From positions 186,001-250,000 of the forward strand of contig CBDAPE010000018.1 in NCBI GenBank assembly GCA_965198325.1: 64,000 bases of DNA. Reading direction: 5' to 3'. The DNA is from CBDAPE01 sp965198325 (GTDB lineage Bacteria; Pseudomonadota; Alphaproteobacteria; UBA828; JAPUJA01). This document shows positions 8,778 to 18,700 of the stretch, one piece after another (positions within the stretch are counted from its first letter, which is position 1; each line of letters begins with the position of its first letter). The notes under the pieces were generated by a model, which was not told the origin of the DNA, searched no databases, and saw nothing but the letters and a program-made list of their open reading frames with translations. The position numbers and the translations under genes are program-made.

Positions 8778-9860
8778 ATGTCCGAAGACAGACCGACGCT
8801 GGACGCGCGCAAGGGCCGAGGCGCTGTCAGCAACCCCTCCGGCCGCTACGAGGGCTTGGAACGGGTCGCGCTCGATGACGGCTGGAACAATCTCGACGCC
8901 GAGCCGCCGCCCTTGCGCACCACAGTCACCCCGGACAAGAGTCGCACGGTAATCGCCAGGAACGACTCGCCCGATATCCCGTTCGATCAGTCGATCAACC
9001 CCTACCGAGGTTGCGAACATGGCTGCGTTTATTGCTATGCGCGCCCGACCCATGCCTTCCTCGGCCTCTCGCCGGGTCAGGATTTCGAGAGCCGGCTGTT
9101 CGCCAAGCCGGATGCGCCGGAACTTCTGGCCGAAGAGTTGCGCAAGCCCGGCTATCGCTGCCAGTTGATGGCGATCGGCACCAACACTGACCCCTATCAA
9201 CCGACCGAGGAGCGCATGGCGATCACACGCGGGCTGCTCGAAGTGTTGAGCGAGCACGATCATCCGGTCGAGATCGTTACGAAGTCGTCGCGCGTCGTGC
9301 GCGACATCGACATTCTCGAGCCCATGTCGGCAAAGGGATTGGTCCGGGTCAACCTGTCAGTCACGACGCTGGATCGGCGTATGGCGCGTAGCCTGGAGCC
9401 CCGCGCCGCAACGCCGGCGCGCCGACTCGACGCGATCCGCGCGTTGGCCGAGGCCAATATCCCCGCAGGCGTGATGGTTGCACCAATCATCCCGGCGCTG
9501 ACGGACTCCGAGATTGAGGCGATCCTCGAGGCGGCGGCGCAAGCCGGCGCGAGCGTGGCGGGATATGTCCTGCTTCGCCTCCCTCTCGAAGTCAAAGACT
9601 TGTTCGCGGAATGGCTCGAGGCCCGCGCGCCGATGAAGGCGTCGCATGTGCTTTCCTTGGTGCGCCAGACCCGAGGCGGCCGCTTGAACGACGCAGACTT
9701 CGGAACCCGCATGCGAGGCAGCGGGCCGTACGCAAAACTCATCGCCCAGCGCTTTGCGCTCGCCTGCAAGCGGTTGGGTCTTAACGAAACGCGAACTCGT
9801 CTGGATACGAGCCAGTTCCGCATCCCGCCCCGCGCCGGTGACCAACTCGACCTGCTCTGA
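8778..9860 (+). CDS. PA0069-type radical SAM protein
   Basis: A 360-residue radical SAM enzyme. The cluster-binding motif is CEHGCVYCYARPTH (Cys-x3-Cys-x2-Cys), preceded by the family-typical DISPDIPFDQSINPYRGCEH-like segment. The fold resembles the spore photoproduct lyase branch, but the reaction of the PA0069 group is not established. It is transcribed away from the glycosyltransferase pair and stands alone. Start is the ATG at 8778 behind GGAAGG. Confidence 0.9.
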   Translation: MSEDRPTLDARKGRGAVSNPSGRYEGLERVALDDGWNNLDAEPPPLRTTVTPDKSRTVIARNDSPDIPFDQSINPYRGCEHGCVYCYARPTHAFLGLSPGQDFESRLFAKPDAPELLAEELRKPGYRCQLMAIGTNTDPYQPTEERMAITRGLLEVLSEHDHPVEIVTKSSRVVRDIDILEPMSAKGLVRVNLSVTTLDRRMARSLEPRAATPARRLDAIRALAEANIPAGVMVAPIIPALTDSEIEAILEAAAQAGASVAGYVLLRLPLEVKDLFAEWLEARAPMKASHVLSLVRQTRGGRLNDADFGTRMRGSGPYAKLIAQRFALACKRLGLNETRTRLDTSQFRIPPRAGDQLDLL

Positions 9861-9908
9861 TGTCGTAAAGAGAGGGATGCCGTCCCGGTCTGATAGGATC
9901 GTGTCGTC

Positions 9909-11582
9909 ATGCCTTCGTCGCACGATTTAGCGGATATCGCCGTCGTAACGGTCGCGGCGTTGCTGTGCGGGCTCGTCCTGACCCGGCTCCGCCAACCCGC
10001 GATCGTCGGCTACATCATCGCCGGTATCATTTTGGGTCCGTCCGGCTTCAGTCTTGTGGAAGACCGGGAGCAAGTTCAGCTGCTCGCGGAGCTCGGCGTG
10101 CTGATGCTGCTCTTCCTGGTCGGCATGCAGTTGTCCTTGCGCGCCTTCCGGTCGATCTGGAAGATCGCGTTGCTCGGCGCAATGTTGCCGCTTGCACTCA
10201 GCGTCGCCTTCACCCTTGCCGCCTCCCGCCTGTTCGGCTGGCCGATCGAGCTCGCCGTTCTGCTCGGCTTCGTAATCAGCCTGAGCAGCACGGTGGTGGC
10301 GATCAAGATGCTCGAAGACATCCATGAGCTTCATACCGAGGTGGGCCGGCGCACGGTCGGCATCCTGATCGCTCAGGACCTCGCGGTCGTGCCCATGCTC
10401 CTGATCCTCGATGGCTTGGGCGGACCCGGCGGTTTCGCTGTGATCAATCTCCTCCCGATCGCCGTCGCGATCGGTCTGCTGGCTCTGCTGATCTGGTATT
10501 TTGGCAAGCGCAACCGGCTGGAGATGCCGTTCGCCAAATGGGTGGCGGGCGGTCCTGATCTGATCCCGCTCACCGCGCTCACCCTGTGCTTCGCGGCAGC
10601 TGCGGTCTCGGGCGAGCTCGGCCTGTCCACCGCCTACGGTGCATTCATCGCGGGACTGTTGCTGGGCCGCACGACGGCACGGCGCCGGCTGATCAGCACG
10701 ACCGAGCCGATCCAGGCCGTGCTCATGATGGTATTTGCGCTCTCGATCGGGCTGTTGATCGATCTCGGTTTCATTTGGACTCATTTGGGAACCGTAATTT
10801 TGCTTCTGCTCTTCGTCGTCGTCGCCAAAACCGCGATGAACATCGCCGTGCTCCGGCTGATCGGCGAACCCTGGCCCCGGGCTTTCCTGACCGGTACGGT
10901 CCTAGCCCAGGTCGGGGAGTTTTCCTTTGTCCTTGCTGCGGCGGGGGCTGCGAGCGGCTTGATCGATTCCGAGGGCGGGCGACTCGCAGTCACGGTCATC
11001 GCTCTCTCTCTCATCGTCAGTCCGTTCTGGTTTCACATCGCCCGGCGCCTGCACCGGATAACTGCTGGTGGTGTGTCCGACGGTGATCAGGTGTTGCGAG
11101 TCCTTTATGACGGCGACGTCCGGCGCTTAAGGGTACGTTCCGAGCGGGTCAGGCGGTTCACCGGCCGTATGACCGATGCGTTGAGCCGAGAGGGTAGCCG
11201 AATGCTGGGTGCCCGGTTCGGACAGAGGAGGCCGTCAGCGCCAATTAAGCCCGCAGCGTCTCCAGACGACGAGATGATCCCGGCAGTCTCTCCGGCATCT
11301 GAAACGACTATGCCAACACCTGAGCCGGAACTGAGCCCGTCGCCGCCACGCAAGCCGGCGACGCTCGACTTGCCGGTCGCCGAGCCGGAGATGTCGGCGG
11401 CAGCACCCAAGCAGGCGCACGCCAAACCCCGGCAGAAAACGCGCAAAAAGCAGTCGGCGACGAGCAAGTCCACAGCCAAGAAACCCCGCCTTTCCAAACC
11501 CAAGGCGACGCGCGCGAGGCCCGCCAACACTAGCGCCGGACGTCGGGCCGGACGCACGCCACCCGAGAACGACGATGCCTGA
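9909..11582 (+). CDS. CPA2-family cation:proton antiporter with a basic Pro/Ala-rich tail
   Basis: A 557-residue inner-membrane protein. About twelve hydrophobic helices fill residues 1-390, with family features PAIVGYIIAGIILGPSG near the N-terminus and LAQVGEFSFVLAAAG near the end of the membrane part, as in KefB/KefC and YbaL. Such proteins exchange K+ or Na+ for H+. After the membrane domain I do not see the usual RCK nucleotide-binding domain. The last 130 or so residues are Pro/Ala-rich and then strongly Lys/Arg-rich, for example KPRQKTRKKQSATSK. The stop overlaps rnhB by 8 bases. Confidence 0.9.
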   Translation: MPSSHDLADIAVVTVAALLCGLVLTRLRQPAIVGYIIAGIILGPSGFSLVEDREQVQLLAELGVLMLLFLVGMQLSLRAFRSIWKIALLGAMLPLALSVAFTLAASRLFGWPIELAVLLGFVISLSSTVVAIKMLEDIHELHTEVGRRTVGILIAQDLAVVPMLLILDGLGGPGGFAVINLLPIAVAIGLLALLIWYFGKRNRLEMPFAKWVAGGPDLIPLTALTLCFAAAAVSGELGLSTAYGAFIAGLLLGRTTARRRLISTTEPIQAVLMMVFALSIGLLIDLGFIWTHLGTVILLLLFVVVAKTAMNIAVLRLIGEPWPRAFLTGTVLAQVGEFSFVLAAAGAASGLIDSEGGRLAVTVIALSLIVSPFWFHIARRLHRITAGGVSDGDQVLRVLYDGDVRRLRVRSERVRRFTGRMTDALSREGSRMLGARFGQRRPSAPIKPAASPDDEMIPAVSPASETTMPTPEPELSPSPPRKPATLDLPVAEPEMSAAAPKQAHAKPRQKTRKKQSATSKSTAKKPRLSKPKATRARPANTSAGRRAGRTPPENDDA

Positions 11583-12183
11583 CCTGACTCTCGAACGAGA
11601 ATCGGGCGCGCGCGTCGCGGGCATCGACGAAGCCGGGCGCGGGCCCTGGGCCGGTCCCGTTGCTGCGGCCGCCGTTGTGCTGAAAGCCGATCTCCTGCCC
11701 GACGATCTCACCCGAATGATCGATGATTCCAAACGGCTCACACGCAAGCGCCGCGAGGCGGTGTTCGAACGCCTCCCGGCGTTCGCCGAGATCGGCGTTG
11801 GCTTGGCGAGCGTGGAGGAAATCGACCGCCTCAATATTCTGGTCGCGACCCACCTCGCCATGGGGCGCGCCTTTGATCAACTCGTGCCACCACCGTCGTT
11901 CGCGCTGGTCGACGGCAACCGGGCGCCCACGCTCTGCCGTCCGGCGCGCTGCGTGGTGGGTGGCGATGCGAAGAGCCTGTCGATCGCCGCGGCCTCGATC
12001 GTCGCCAAGGTGATGCGCGACCGAATCATGGCCGAGCTCGCCGCGAGCCATCCCGGCTATGGCTGGGAACGCAACGCGGGCTACGGCACGGCCGAACATC
12101 GCAAAGGGCTGGACCGGCTCGGGGTAACGATCCAGCACCGAACCAGTTTTGCGCCGATTCAGGCATTGATTCCAAAGACTTGA
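11575..12183 (+). CDS. rnhB: Ribonuclease HII
   Basis: A 202-residue enzyme that cuts the RNA strand of RNA-DNA hybrids and 5' to single ribonucleotides in DNA. Active-site motifs are GIDEAGRGPWAGPV (Asp and Glu), the DDSKRLTRKRR segment, and DGNRAP plus AAASIVAKVMRDR later in the chain. Length is normal for the family. The start lies within the end of the antiporter gene. The ccrM gene follows after 33 bases, an arrangement seen in other alphaproteobacteria. Confidence 0.96.
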   Translation: MPDLTLERESGARVAGIDEAGRGPWAGPVAAAAVVLKADLLPDDLTRMIDDSKRLTRKRREAVFERLPAFAEIGVGLASVEEIDRLNILVATHLAMGRAFDQLVPPPSFALVDGNRAPTLCRPARCVVGGDAKSLSIAAASIVAKVMRDRIMAELAASHPGYGWERNAGYGTAEHRKGLDRLGVTIQHRTSFAPIQALIPKT

Positions 12184-12194
12184 CGCGTTGACTC
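12156..12194 (+). promoter_or_regulatory. Cluster of three GANTC (CcrM) sites just upstream of ccrM
   Basis: Three GANTC sequences fall within 39 bases: GATTC at 12156, GATTC at 12168 and GACTC at 12190, ending 22 bases before the ccrM start. The first two lie in the 3' end of rnhB. A TTGACG at 12180-12185 could serve as a -35 element. In Caulobacter, methylation of GANTC sites in the ccrM promoter lowers its transcription. A similar feedback here is inference. Confidence 0.6.
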
Positions 12195-12216
12195 CGGTCG
12201 GTCATGCTCGCCGGCT

Positions 12217-13296
12217 ATGACCGGGAGAATAAAGCCGAATCAGATCCTCGAAGGGGACTGCGTCGAGCGGATGCGTGACCTGCCCGATGCCAGCGTCGAC
12301 CTGATCTTCGCCGACCCGCCTTACAACCTCCAGCTAGGTGGTGACCTGCTGCGTCCCAACAACACGCGGGTGGACGGCGTCGACGAGGCTTGGGACAAGT
12401 TCGCGAGCTTCGCGGCCTACGATTCCTTCACCCGCGATTGGCTGCTCGAGGCCCATCGGCTAATGAAGGACAGCGCGACGCTCTGGGTCATCGGCAGTTA
12501 TCACAACATCTACAGAATTGGTGTAATTCTGCAGGATATGGGGTTCTGGATTCTCAACGACGTGGTTTGGCGCAAGACCAACCCGATGCCGAATTTCCGG
12601 GGCCGTCGCTTTACCAACGCCCACGAGACCCTGCTGTGGTGCAGCAAGGGGCCCGAACACATCCGTTACACCTTCAACTACGACGCGCTCAAATCGCTCA
12701 ACGACGAGCTCCAGATGCGCAGCGACTGGCTGTTTCCCGTGTGCACGGGCGCCGAGCGGCTGCGCGAAGGCCGCCGTAAGGCTCATCCGACCCAGAAACC
12801 TGAAGCCCTGCTCTACCGGGTCATCCTGGGCTCATCGAATCCGGGCGATCTGGTGCTCGATCCGTTCTTCGGCACGGGTACGACCGGCGTCGTTGCCCGC
12901 CGGCTTGCCCGCACCTTCATCGGCATCGAGCGCGACGCCCATTACGCCGGGCTCGCCCGAGCGCGGCTTGAGGGAGTTGAGCCGCTCGCCGAGGACGACC
13001 TGCTGCGAACGCTGTCCAGGCGCACCGAACCACGCGTTCCATTCGGTACGCTTGTCGAGCGCGGTCTGCTTCACCCCGGCACTGTGCTGACCGATCGCTT
13101 TCGTAAGCACCGCGCCCGCGTGCGTGCCGACGGCAGTCTGCATCACGAGGGCACTATCGGCTCGATCCATCGGATTGGCGCCAAGGTGCAGAACGCACCC
13201 GCCTGCAACGGTTGGACCTTCTGGCATTACGATGAGGGTGGCGTGCAGAAGCCGATCGACGATTTGCGGTCCCGAATTCGAAAAGAGATGAATTAG
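12217..13296 (+). CDS. ccrM: Cell-cycle DNA adenine methyltransferase (GANTC)
   Basis: A 359-residue beta-class N6-adenine methyltransferase. The catalytic motif DPPYNLQLGG comes first and the SAM motif DPFFGTGTTG later, near residue 215, the order of the beta class. A C-terminal domain of about 85 residues, starting near FGTLVERGLLHPGTVL, matches the extra domain that sets CcrM apart from HinfM-like enzymes. No cognate restriction gene is nearby, as expected for this orphan cell-cycle enzyme. Its stop overlaps the convergent mutY stop by 4 bases. See the GANTC cluster in its upstream region. Confidence 0.95.
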   Translation: MTGRIKPNQILEGDCVERMRDLPDASVDLIFADPPYNLQLGGDLLRPNNTRVDGVDEAWDKFASFAAYDSFTRDWLLEAHRLMKDSATLWVIGSYHNIYRIGVILQDMGFWILNDVVWRKTNPMPNFRGRRFTNAHETLLWCSKGPEHIRYTFNYDALKSLNDELQMRSDWLFPVCTGAERLREGRRKAHPTQKPEALLYRVILGSSNPGDLVLDPFFGTGTTGVVARRLARTFIGIERDAHYAGLARARLEGVEPLAEDDLLRTLSRRTEPRVPFGTLVERGLLHPGTVLTDRFRKHRARVRADGSLHHEGTIGSIHRIGAKVQNAPACNGWTFWHYDEGGVQKPIDDLRSRIRKEMN

Positions 13297-14411
13297 CGGG
13301 ATCGGAGCACGCTGGCATTCCGAACGTGTTGGATGATCTTTTTGGTTAGCGTTGGAAGCGCGAGCGTGCCCAACTGATCGGGGGCGTACCACGAGCCGGC
13401 GGCGGCGGCGTCTGGTCCCACCCCGGCTACCAGCACGGTGAGCTCTAGATCGAAATGGGCAAAGCCGTGGCTCACGACGCCGGGCAGATGCCGCCAGCGG
13501 CTGGCGAGCGGTGCCTGCCGCTTGGCACTTCGCAGAGCCCAGGGCGTCTCGCGCCATTCGGTCGACGGCACCTCAATCATGCCACCCAGCAGGCCCTGCT
13601 CGGCGCGCCGGCGCAGCAGCAGGCGTCCGTCCGGGCGTGTTGCCCAGAAGACGACGCCGTGGCGTATCCGGCGCGCCGGTTTCGCGTCCTTTCGCGGCAG
13701 GCGACCTGCAATCCCCCTGGCCTTGGCCACACAACTCCGCCGCCATGGACAGCGCGGGCAATCAGGCGCGCGCGGCATGCAAACGGCCGCGCCCAGGTCC
13801 ATCATTGCCTGGGCGTAATCGCCGGAGCGGGTGAGCGGGGTCAGTGCATCGGCGAGCCCCCGGATCTCGCGTCGGATCCGTCCCGGCGGCTGCTCGAGGC
13901 CAGCAAGCCGGACCAGAACCCGGGTCACGTTGCCGTCGACCACCACGGCGCGCCGGTCGAACGCGATGGCTGCGATCGCCGGCGCGCTATAGGCGCCGAT
14001 CCCGGGCAGGGCGCGAAGCTCCGCCTCGTCGCTCGGAAATCTTCCGCCGAGCTCGTCCACGACAAGCCGCGCGGCGCGATGCAGATTGCGAGCCCGGGCG
14101 TAGTAGCCCAATCCGGCCCAGGCGTGGAGCACATCGTCGAGTGGGGCGCGGGCGAGATCCTCCAGCCGCGGCCAGCGGTCGAGGAATGCCTCGTAATAGG
14201 GCACGACCGCCGTCGTCGTGGTCTGCTGCAACATAATTTCTGCCAGCCACACCCGGTAGGGGTCAGGCACGTCGCCGGGCAGCGCCCGCCAAGGAAAGCG
14301 GCGGCGCGCCCGGTCGTACCAGGTAAGCAGGGAACGGCTGAGCCGCCGGGCGCGGGCCGGTGCAATCGGCCGTTCGCTCACATTTTCTGCCCGCCCGGGC
14401 TTGCCCGCCAT
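13293..14411 (-). CDS. mutY: A/G-specific adenine glycosylase
   Basis: A 372-residue repair enzyme that removes adenine mispaired with 8-oxoguanine. The N-terminal domain contains AEIMLQQTTTTAVVPYY, the helix-hairpin-helix LPGIGAYSAPAIAAIAF and VVDGNVTRV with the catalytic aspartate. The 4Fe-4S cluster motif CMPRAPDCPRCPWRRSC fits Cys-x6-Cys-x2-Cys-x5-Cys. The C-terminal third is the NUDIX-like 8-oxoG recognition domain. The open frame extends about 100 codons upstream into the DUF721 gene region, but the ATG at 14411 begins the conserved part, so I use that. It is divergent from the DUF721 gene with an 81-base shared promoter region. Confidence 0.95.
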   Translation of the reverse strand: MAGKPGRAENVSERPIAPARARRLSRSLLTWYDRARRRFPWRALPGDVPDPYRVWLAEIMLQQTTTTAVVPYYEAFLDRWPRLEDLARAPLDDVLHAWAGLGYYARARNLHRAARLVVDELGGRFPSDEAELRALPGIGAYSAPAIAAIAFDRRAVVVDGNVTRVLVRLAGLEQPPGRIRREIRGLADALTPLTRSGDYAQAMMDLGAAVCMPRAPDCPRCPWRRSCVAKARGIAGRLPRKDAKPARRIRHGVVFWATRPDGRLLLRRRAEQGLLGGMIEVPSTEWRETPWALRSAKRQAPLASRWRHLPGVVSHGFAHFDLELTVLVAGVGPDAAAAGSWYAPDQLGTLALPTLTKKIIQHVRNASVLRSR

Positions 14412-14492
14412 CGCCGTTCCCCTAAGATTGACCGATCCCGCGAGTATAGGGCCGCGCGCCGCGCGCCGCCCAGCCCGCGGGCCGGAGTTTCG

Positions 14493-14987
14493 ATGTCCAA
14501 CACCCCCACCCGCCACGGCCTGCAAAGCCTCGCCCGCTCCGTCGGCAAGATCACCAAGGCCGCATTCGGCCGGCAGGGGTTCGCCGAAGCGCGGGTGTGC
14601 ACCGACTGGCCCGCGATCGTCGGCGCCGATCTCGCCGCCGACAGCCTGCCCGAATCCTTGAGCGCCGATGGCGCGCTGAAGGTCCGGGTTTCCGGCGGAC
14701 GGGCGCTCGAGCTTCAGCATCTCGAACCCCAGCTGCTCGAACGCATCGCGACATATTTCGGCTACCGTGCCGCCACACGACTGATCATCGTCCAGGGTCC
14801 CTTGCCTCCCCGCAAAGTTTCGCGCGCCGCGCCGCGCCGCGCGCTCTCCCCGGACGAGGAGGCGGAGATCGGCACCACCGTCGGCGCGACCCCCGACCCG
14901 GGCTTGCGCACGGCGCTCACCCGGCTTGGGCGCGCCGTGCTTTCTCGGGACCGCGCCGAACGGGAAGCCGGGCGGAACGGAGATTGA
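14493..14987 (+). CDS. DUF721 (DciA-like) protein
   Basis: A 164-residue protein with the DUF721 fold at its N-terminus (roughly residues 10-100), recognised by FAEARVCTDWPAIVGADLAA and the ALKVRVSGGRALELQHLEP strand region. DciA, a relative, loads the replicative helicase DnaB in bacteria that lack DnaC. Whether this alphaproteobacterial version does so is inference. The C-terminal 60 residues are charged and probably disordered. The gene is divergent from mutY. Confidence 0.85.
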   Translation: MSNTPTRHGLQSLARSVGKITKAAFGRQGFAEARVCTDWPAIVGADLAADSLPESLSADGALKVRVSGGRALELQHLEPQLLERIATYFGYRAATRLIIVQGPLPPRKVSRAAPRRALSPDEEAEIGTTVGATPDPGLRTALTRLGRAVLSRDRAEREAGRNGD

Positions 14988-15125
14988 GGCTGCTCAACTC
15001 GTCCCTGTGCAGTCATATTTTCTCCACAATCATTGGGTTTCGTGGCGCGAAGGATGCTTGTCGCCCCGGAATCGGGTCCGTATACTGCCCGTCACGGTGT
15101 CGACACAAGATGTAGGAGGTCGCGC

Positions 15126-15743
15126 TTGCCCGACCGACGAGATGTGCTAGCGATGATCGGGGCGGGCGTCGTGCTTGCGGGCTGGCCGCTCGGTCGTGCG
15201 GCGCGCGCCGAAAGCCTCCCCGCATTGGGCGAAATGACCCTGGGGCGGGCGGATGCACCGGTCACCGTCATCGAGTATTTTTCGCTCGGCTGCAGCCATT
15301 GTCGGGATTTTCATGTCGATACCTTCGACGCTGTCAAGGCCAACTATATCGATACCGGCAAGGTACATTTCGTCGCGCGGGACTTTCCGACCAACGAATA
15401 CGCGCTCCGCGCCGCCATGCTCGCCCGCTGCGCCGGCGAGACACGCTATTTCAGGTTCGTCGATACGTTTTTCGACGCCTTCGATTTCTGGACTCGGGCG
15501 GACGACCCGTTGGAGGCGATCGCCCAAATTGCGGCGCTCGGCGGGATACCGCGCGACCGGTTCGCTGTCTGCATCGTCGATACGGATGTCGAGATGGCCG
15601 TGCTGACCGGCCAGATGACCGGGGTCAACGAGTATGGGGTCGAGTACACGCCGACTTTCTTCGTCAATGGCACGAAGTATGTCGGCGCACTCCCCTACGG
15701 CGATCTTTCTTCGATCCTCGATCGGCTGCTGGGCAGCCTCTAG
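15126..15743 (+). CDS. DsbA-family periplasmic thiol oxidoreductase
   Basis: A 205-residue thioredoxin-fold protein with active-site CSHC in YFSLGCSHCRDFHVD and the cis-proline loop in YTPTFFVNG. The N-terminus reads LPDRRDVLAMIGAGVVLAG with an Ala-rich cleavage site, a Tat-like signal with twin arginines. The start is taken as TTG at 15126 because a perfect AGGAGG sits at 15114-15119 with 6-base spacing. The longer frame from 15033 has no such site and would bury the signal peptide. smc follows 13 bases after the stop. Partner proteins are not known. Confidence 0.9.
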   Translation: MPDRRDVLAMIGAGVVLAGWPLGRAARAESLPALGEMTLGRADAPVTVIEYFSLGCSHCRDFHVDTFDAVKANYIDTGKVHFVARDFPTNEYALRAAMLARCAGETRYFRFVDTFFDAFDFWTRADDPLEAIAQIAALGGIPRDRFAVCIVDTDVEMAVLTGQMTGVNEYGVEYTPTFFVNGTKYVGALPYGDLSSILDRLLGSL

Positions 15744-15756
15744 GAAAGAGGCCGCG

Positions 15757-18700
15757 ATGGAATTCTCAAAACTCCGCCTGACCGGGTTCAAGTCTTTCGT
15801 CGAACCGGCCGAGCTTCTGATCGAGCGGGGCATGACGGGCATCGTCGGGCCGAACGGCTGCGGCAAGTCGAATCTCGTCGAGGCGCTACGCTGGGTAATG
15901 GGGGAAAGTTCGGCCAAGCAGATGCGTGGCGGTGCAATGGACGATGTGATCTTCTCGGGTGCCGCTGACCGCCCGGCACGCAACGTGGCCGAAGTGATTC
16001 TGACGCTGGACAACGCCGAGCGCGATGCGCCTTCTCTGTTCAACGACTTTTCGGAGCTCGAGGTCGCTCGGCGCATCGAACGCGAACAGGGTTCCGCCTA
16101 TCGGATCAATGGCCGTGAAACCCGTGCGCGCGACGTCCAGCTCCTGTTCGCCGACGTCGCGACCGGGGCGCACAGTTCGGGCCTCGTCAGCCAGGGTGAG
16201 ATTTCCGCCATCATCCGGTCCAAACCGGCCGAGCGCCGGCGCCTGCTCGAGGAAGCGGCGGGAATTTCGGGGCTTCATTCCCGGCGTCACGAGGCCGAAC
16301 TTAAGCTGCGCGGCGCCGAGACCAACCTGGAGCGGCTCGACGACGTGATCGCTGCATTCGAAGCCCAACTCCAGGGCCTCAAGCGCCAGGCCCGCCAGGC
16401 CAACCGTTATCGCCGCCTTTCGGGCCATATTCGCAAGGCCCAGGCCATGTTGTTCCACCTGCGCTGGATCGACATGGAGAGCCGGATCGCTGATACGACG
16501 GGGCGGCTTGAAGACGCGAACCACGAGGTTGCCGAGTTAACCCGCGAGGCCGCGGCGGCCGCCACGGCCCGGGGTCAGGCGGACGACGCCTTGCCCACGT
16601 TGCGTCAGGCTGAGGCTGAGGCCGCGGCCGCCTTCCACCGCCTGGAGGTCGAGCGCGATGGCCTCGCCGCCCAGGAGGCACGTCTGGCAAGGGTCAAGCA
16701 GGATCTGGAGACCCGAATTCAACAACTCGACCGCGACCTCCAGCGCGAACAAAGTCTGCAGCACGACGCGACCGAGGCGGCCGCCCGGCTGGACTCGGAG
16801 CGGATGACGCTCGCCCGCTCCGAGGAAGACAAAGTCGCAGCCGAGGCCGAAGCCGGCGCGGCGGCGGACTCGGCCGCTGCGGCTCTGGCGAAGGTCGAGG
16901 AGGACTTGGCCCGACTCACGGAGCGGATCGCTGTTCAGGAGGCCGAGCGCCATGGGCTGGAACGACGGCTGAGCGAAACCGCGGTACGACGCAAGCGAAT
17001 CGAAGCCGAGCGCGAAGAGCTGTCCGCGGAGCGCGTCAAGATCGAGGCGCGCGCCGGCGACGGGGGTGCGCTCGGCGAGGCGGTCGACGCCTATGGCGCC
17101 GCCAAAATCCAGCGTGACGAAGCCCGAGAAGCGCTCGACGCAGCCCAAGGTGCGCACACCCATGCCGAGCAGGCCGAGCGGGCGGCGCGGGATCGGCTGC
17201 AGGCCGCGGAGACCAAGCGCGACCGGCTGCGCGCCGAAGAGGCCGCACTGGCTTCTCTGCTGGAAAGTGGAGGCGCGCCCTCCGGCCCGCCTGTATTCGA
17301 CGACGTCGTAATCGAGGCGGGATACGAGGCCGCCCTAGGCGCCGCCTTCGGCGACGAGCTGTCGGCCTCGATCGATGAAACCGCTCCGGTACATTGGGCG
17401 CGGGTCTCGGGCGAAAAGGCGCTTGGGTCCCTGCCCAAGGGCACGGTCCCGTTGAGCGAATTCGTTCGCGCCCCGGCGGCGCTTGAACGCCGGCTGTCCC
17501 AAATCGGCGTTGTCGAAGCCGTAAAAGGCCCCCGCCTTCGAAAATCCCTTCAGCCCGGCCAATGCCTGGTGTCTCAAGACGGCGCGCTGTGGCGCTGGGA
17601 CGGTTATACCGTGGCCGCGGAGGCGCCCGTCGCCGCTGCGACCCGGCTGCGCCAGCGCAACCGCCTGATCGAGGTGCGCCGCAAGCTCAAGCCCGCGGAG
17701 GCGGCGATGCGCAAGGCCGAAACCACATACAGCCCGGCGCAACAGGCTCTCGAGCAGGGCCGTCATGCCGAGTCTGTCGCCCGGGACCGTTTCCGCGAGA
17801 CCGACAGCGCATTGACCGCGGCACAGGAAGCCCGCGATGCGGAGCTCGAAAAAAACGCCGCCGACCGTTCCCGTCTCGAGGCTTTGGCGGACGCTGCGCG
17901 CCGGCTCGAAGCGGAGCAGGACGAGAGTGCCGCAGGCGAGACCGAAGCCGGAGCCGCGATCGCCGCGCTGCCCGATCTGGACAAAGCCCGGCGCGAACAG
18001 GCGGGACTGCGCGAGACCGTCGCGGAACGGCGCAAGATGCTGGCCGATTGTCAGGCCGCACACAGCCGTATCCTGCGCGAGCTGCAGATCCGCGTCGACC
18101 GGCTGGCCGCGATCGAATGCGAGGTGTCGCTCTGGTCCGGACGCGCCGAAGACGCCACCCGGCGCCTGACCGACCTGGCCGAGCGGCGAAACGCTGCGCA
18201 AGCCGAGGTCGAGGCGCTCGCCGAACAGCCAGCCGCCATCGAGGAGCGCCGTCAGGCGCTGCTGTCCGGCATCGGCGAGGCCGAGGCGCGGCGAAAAGAG
18301 GCAGCGGACGCCCTGGCCAGTGCTGAAGGCGAAGCCAACCGGCTCGACGCCCGTGCGCGAGACGCCGACCACGCCCTCGCAGAATCCCGCGAGGCCCGGG
18401 TGCGCATCGAATCGGCTCTCGAACAGGCCCGTCAGGCGCAGTCGACCCTCGTCGAACAGATTGCCGAGAAAGTCGAGGGCGAGCCGGTGGATCTGCTGGA
18501 GATCGCGGAGATCGGCGAGAGCGATAGCTTGCCTGACTTTGAGAAGGCGGAAAACCGGGTCGAGCGGCTGCTGCGCGAACGGGACAATATGGGACCGGTC
18601 AACCTGCGCGCTGAGACCGAAGCTGCAGAACTCGACGGGAAGATCGCCGCCCTGCAGGGCGAGCGCGCCGATCTCGACGCCGCGATCGCACGTCTGCATC

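Noticed and set aside
13455..14492. Long plus-strand open frame running into the DUF721 gene
   Set aside because: The upstream part is antisense to mutY. The DUF721 family begins at the ATG at 14493.
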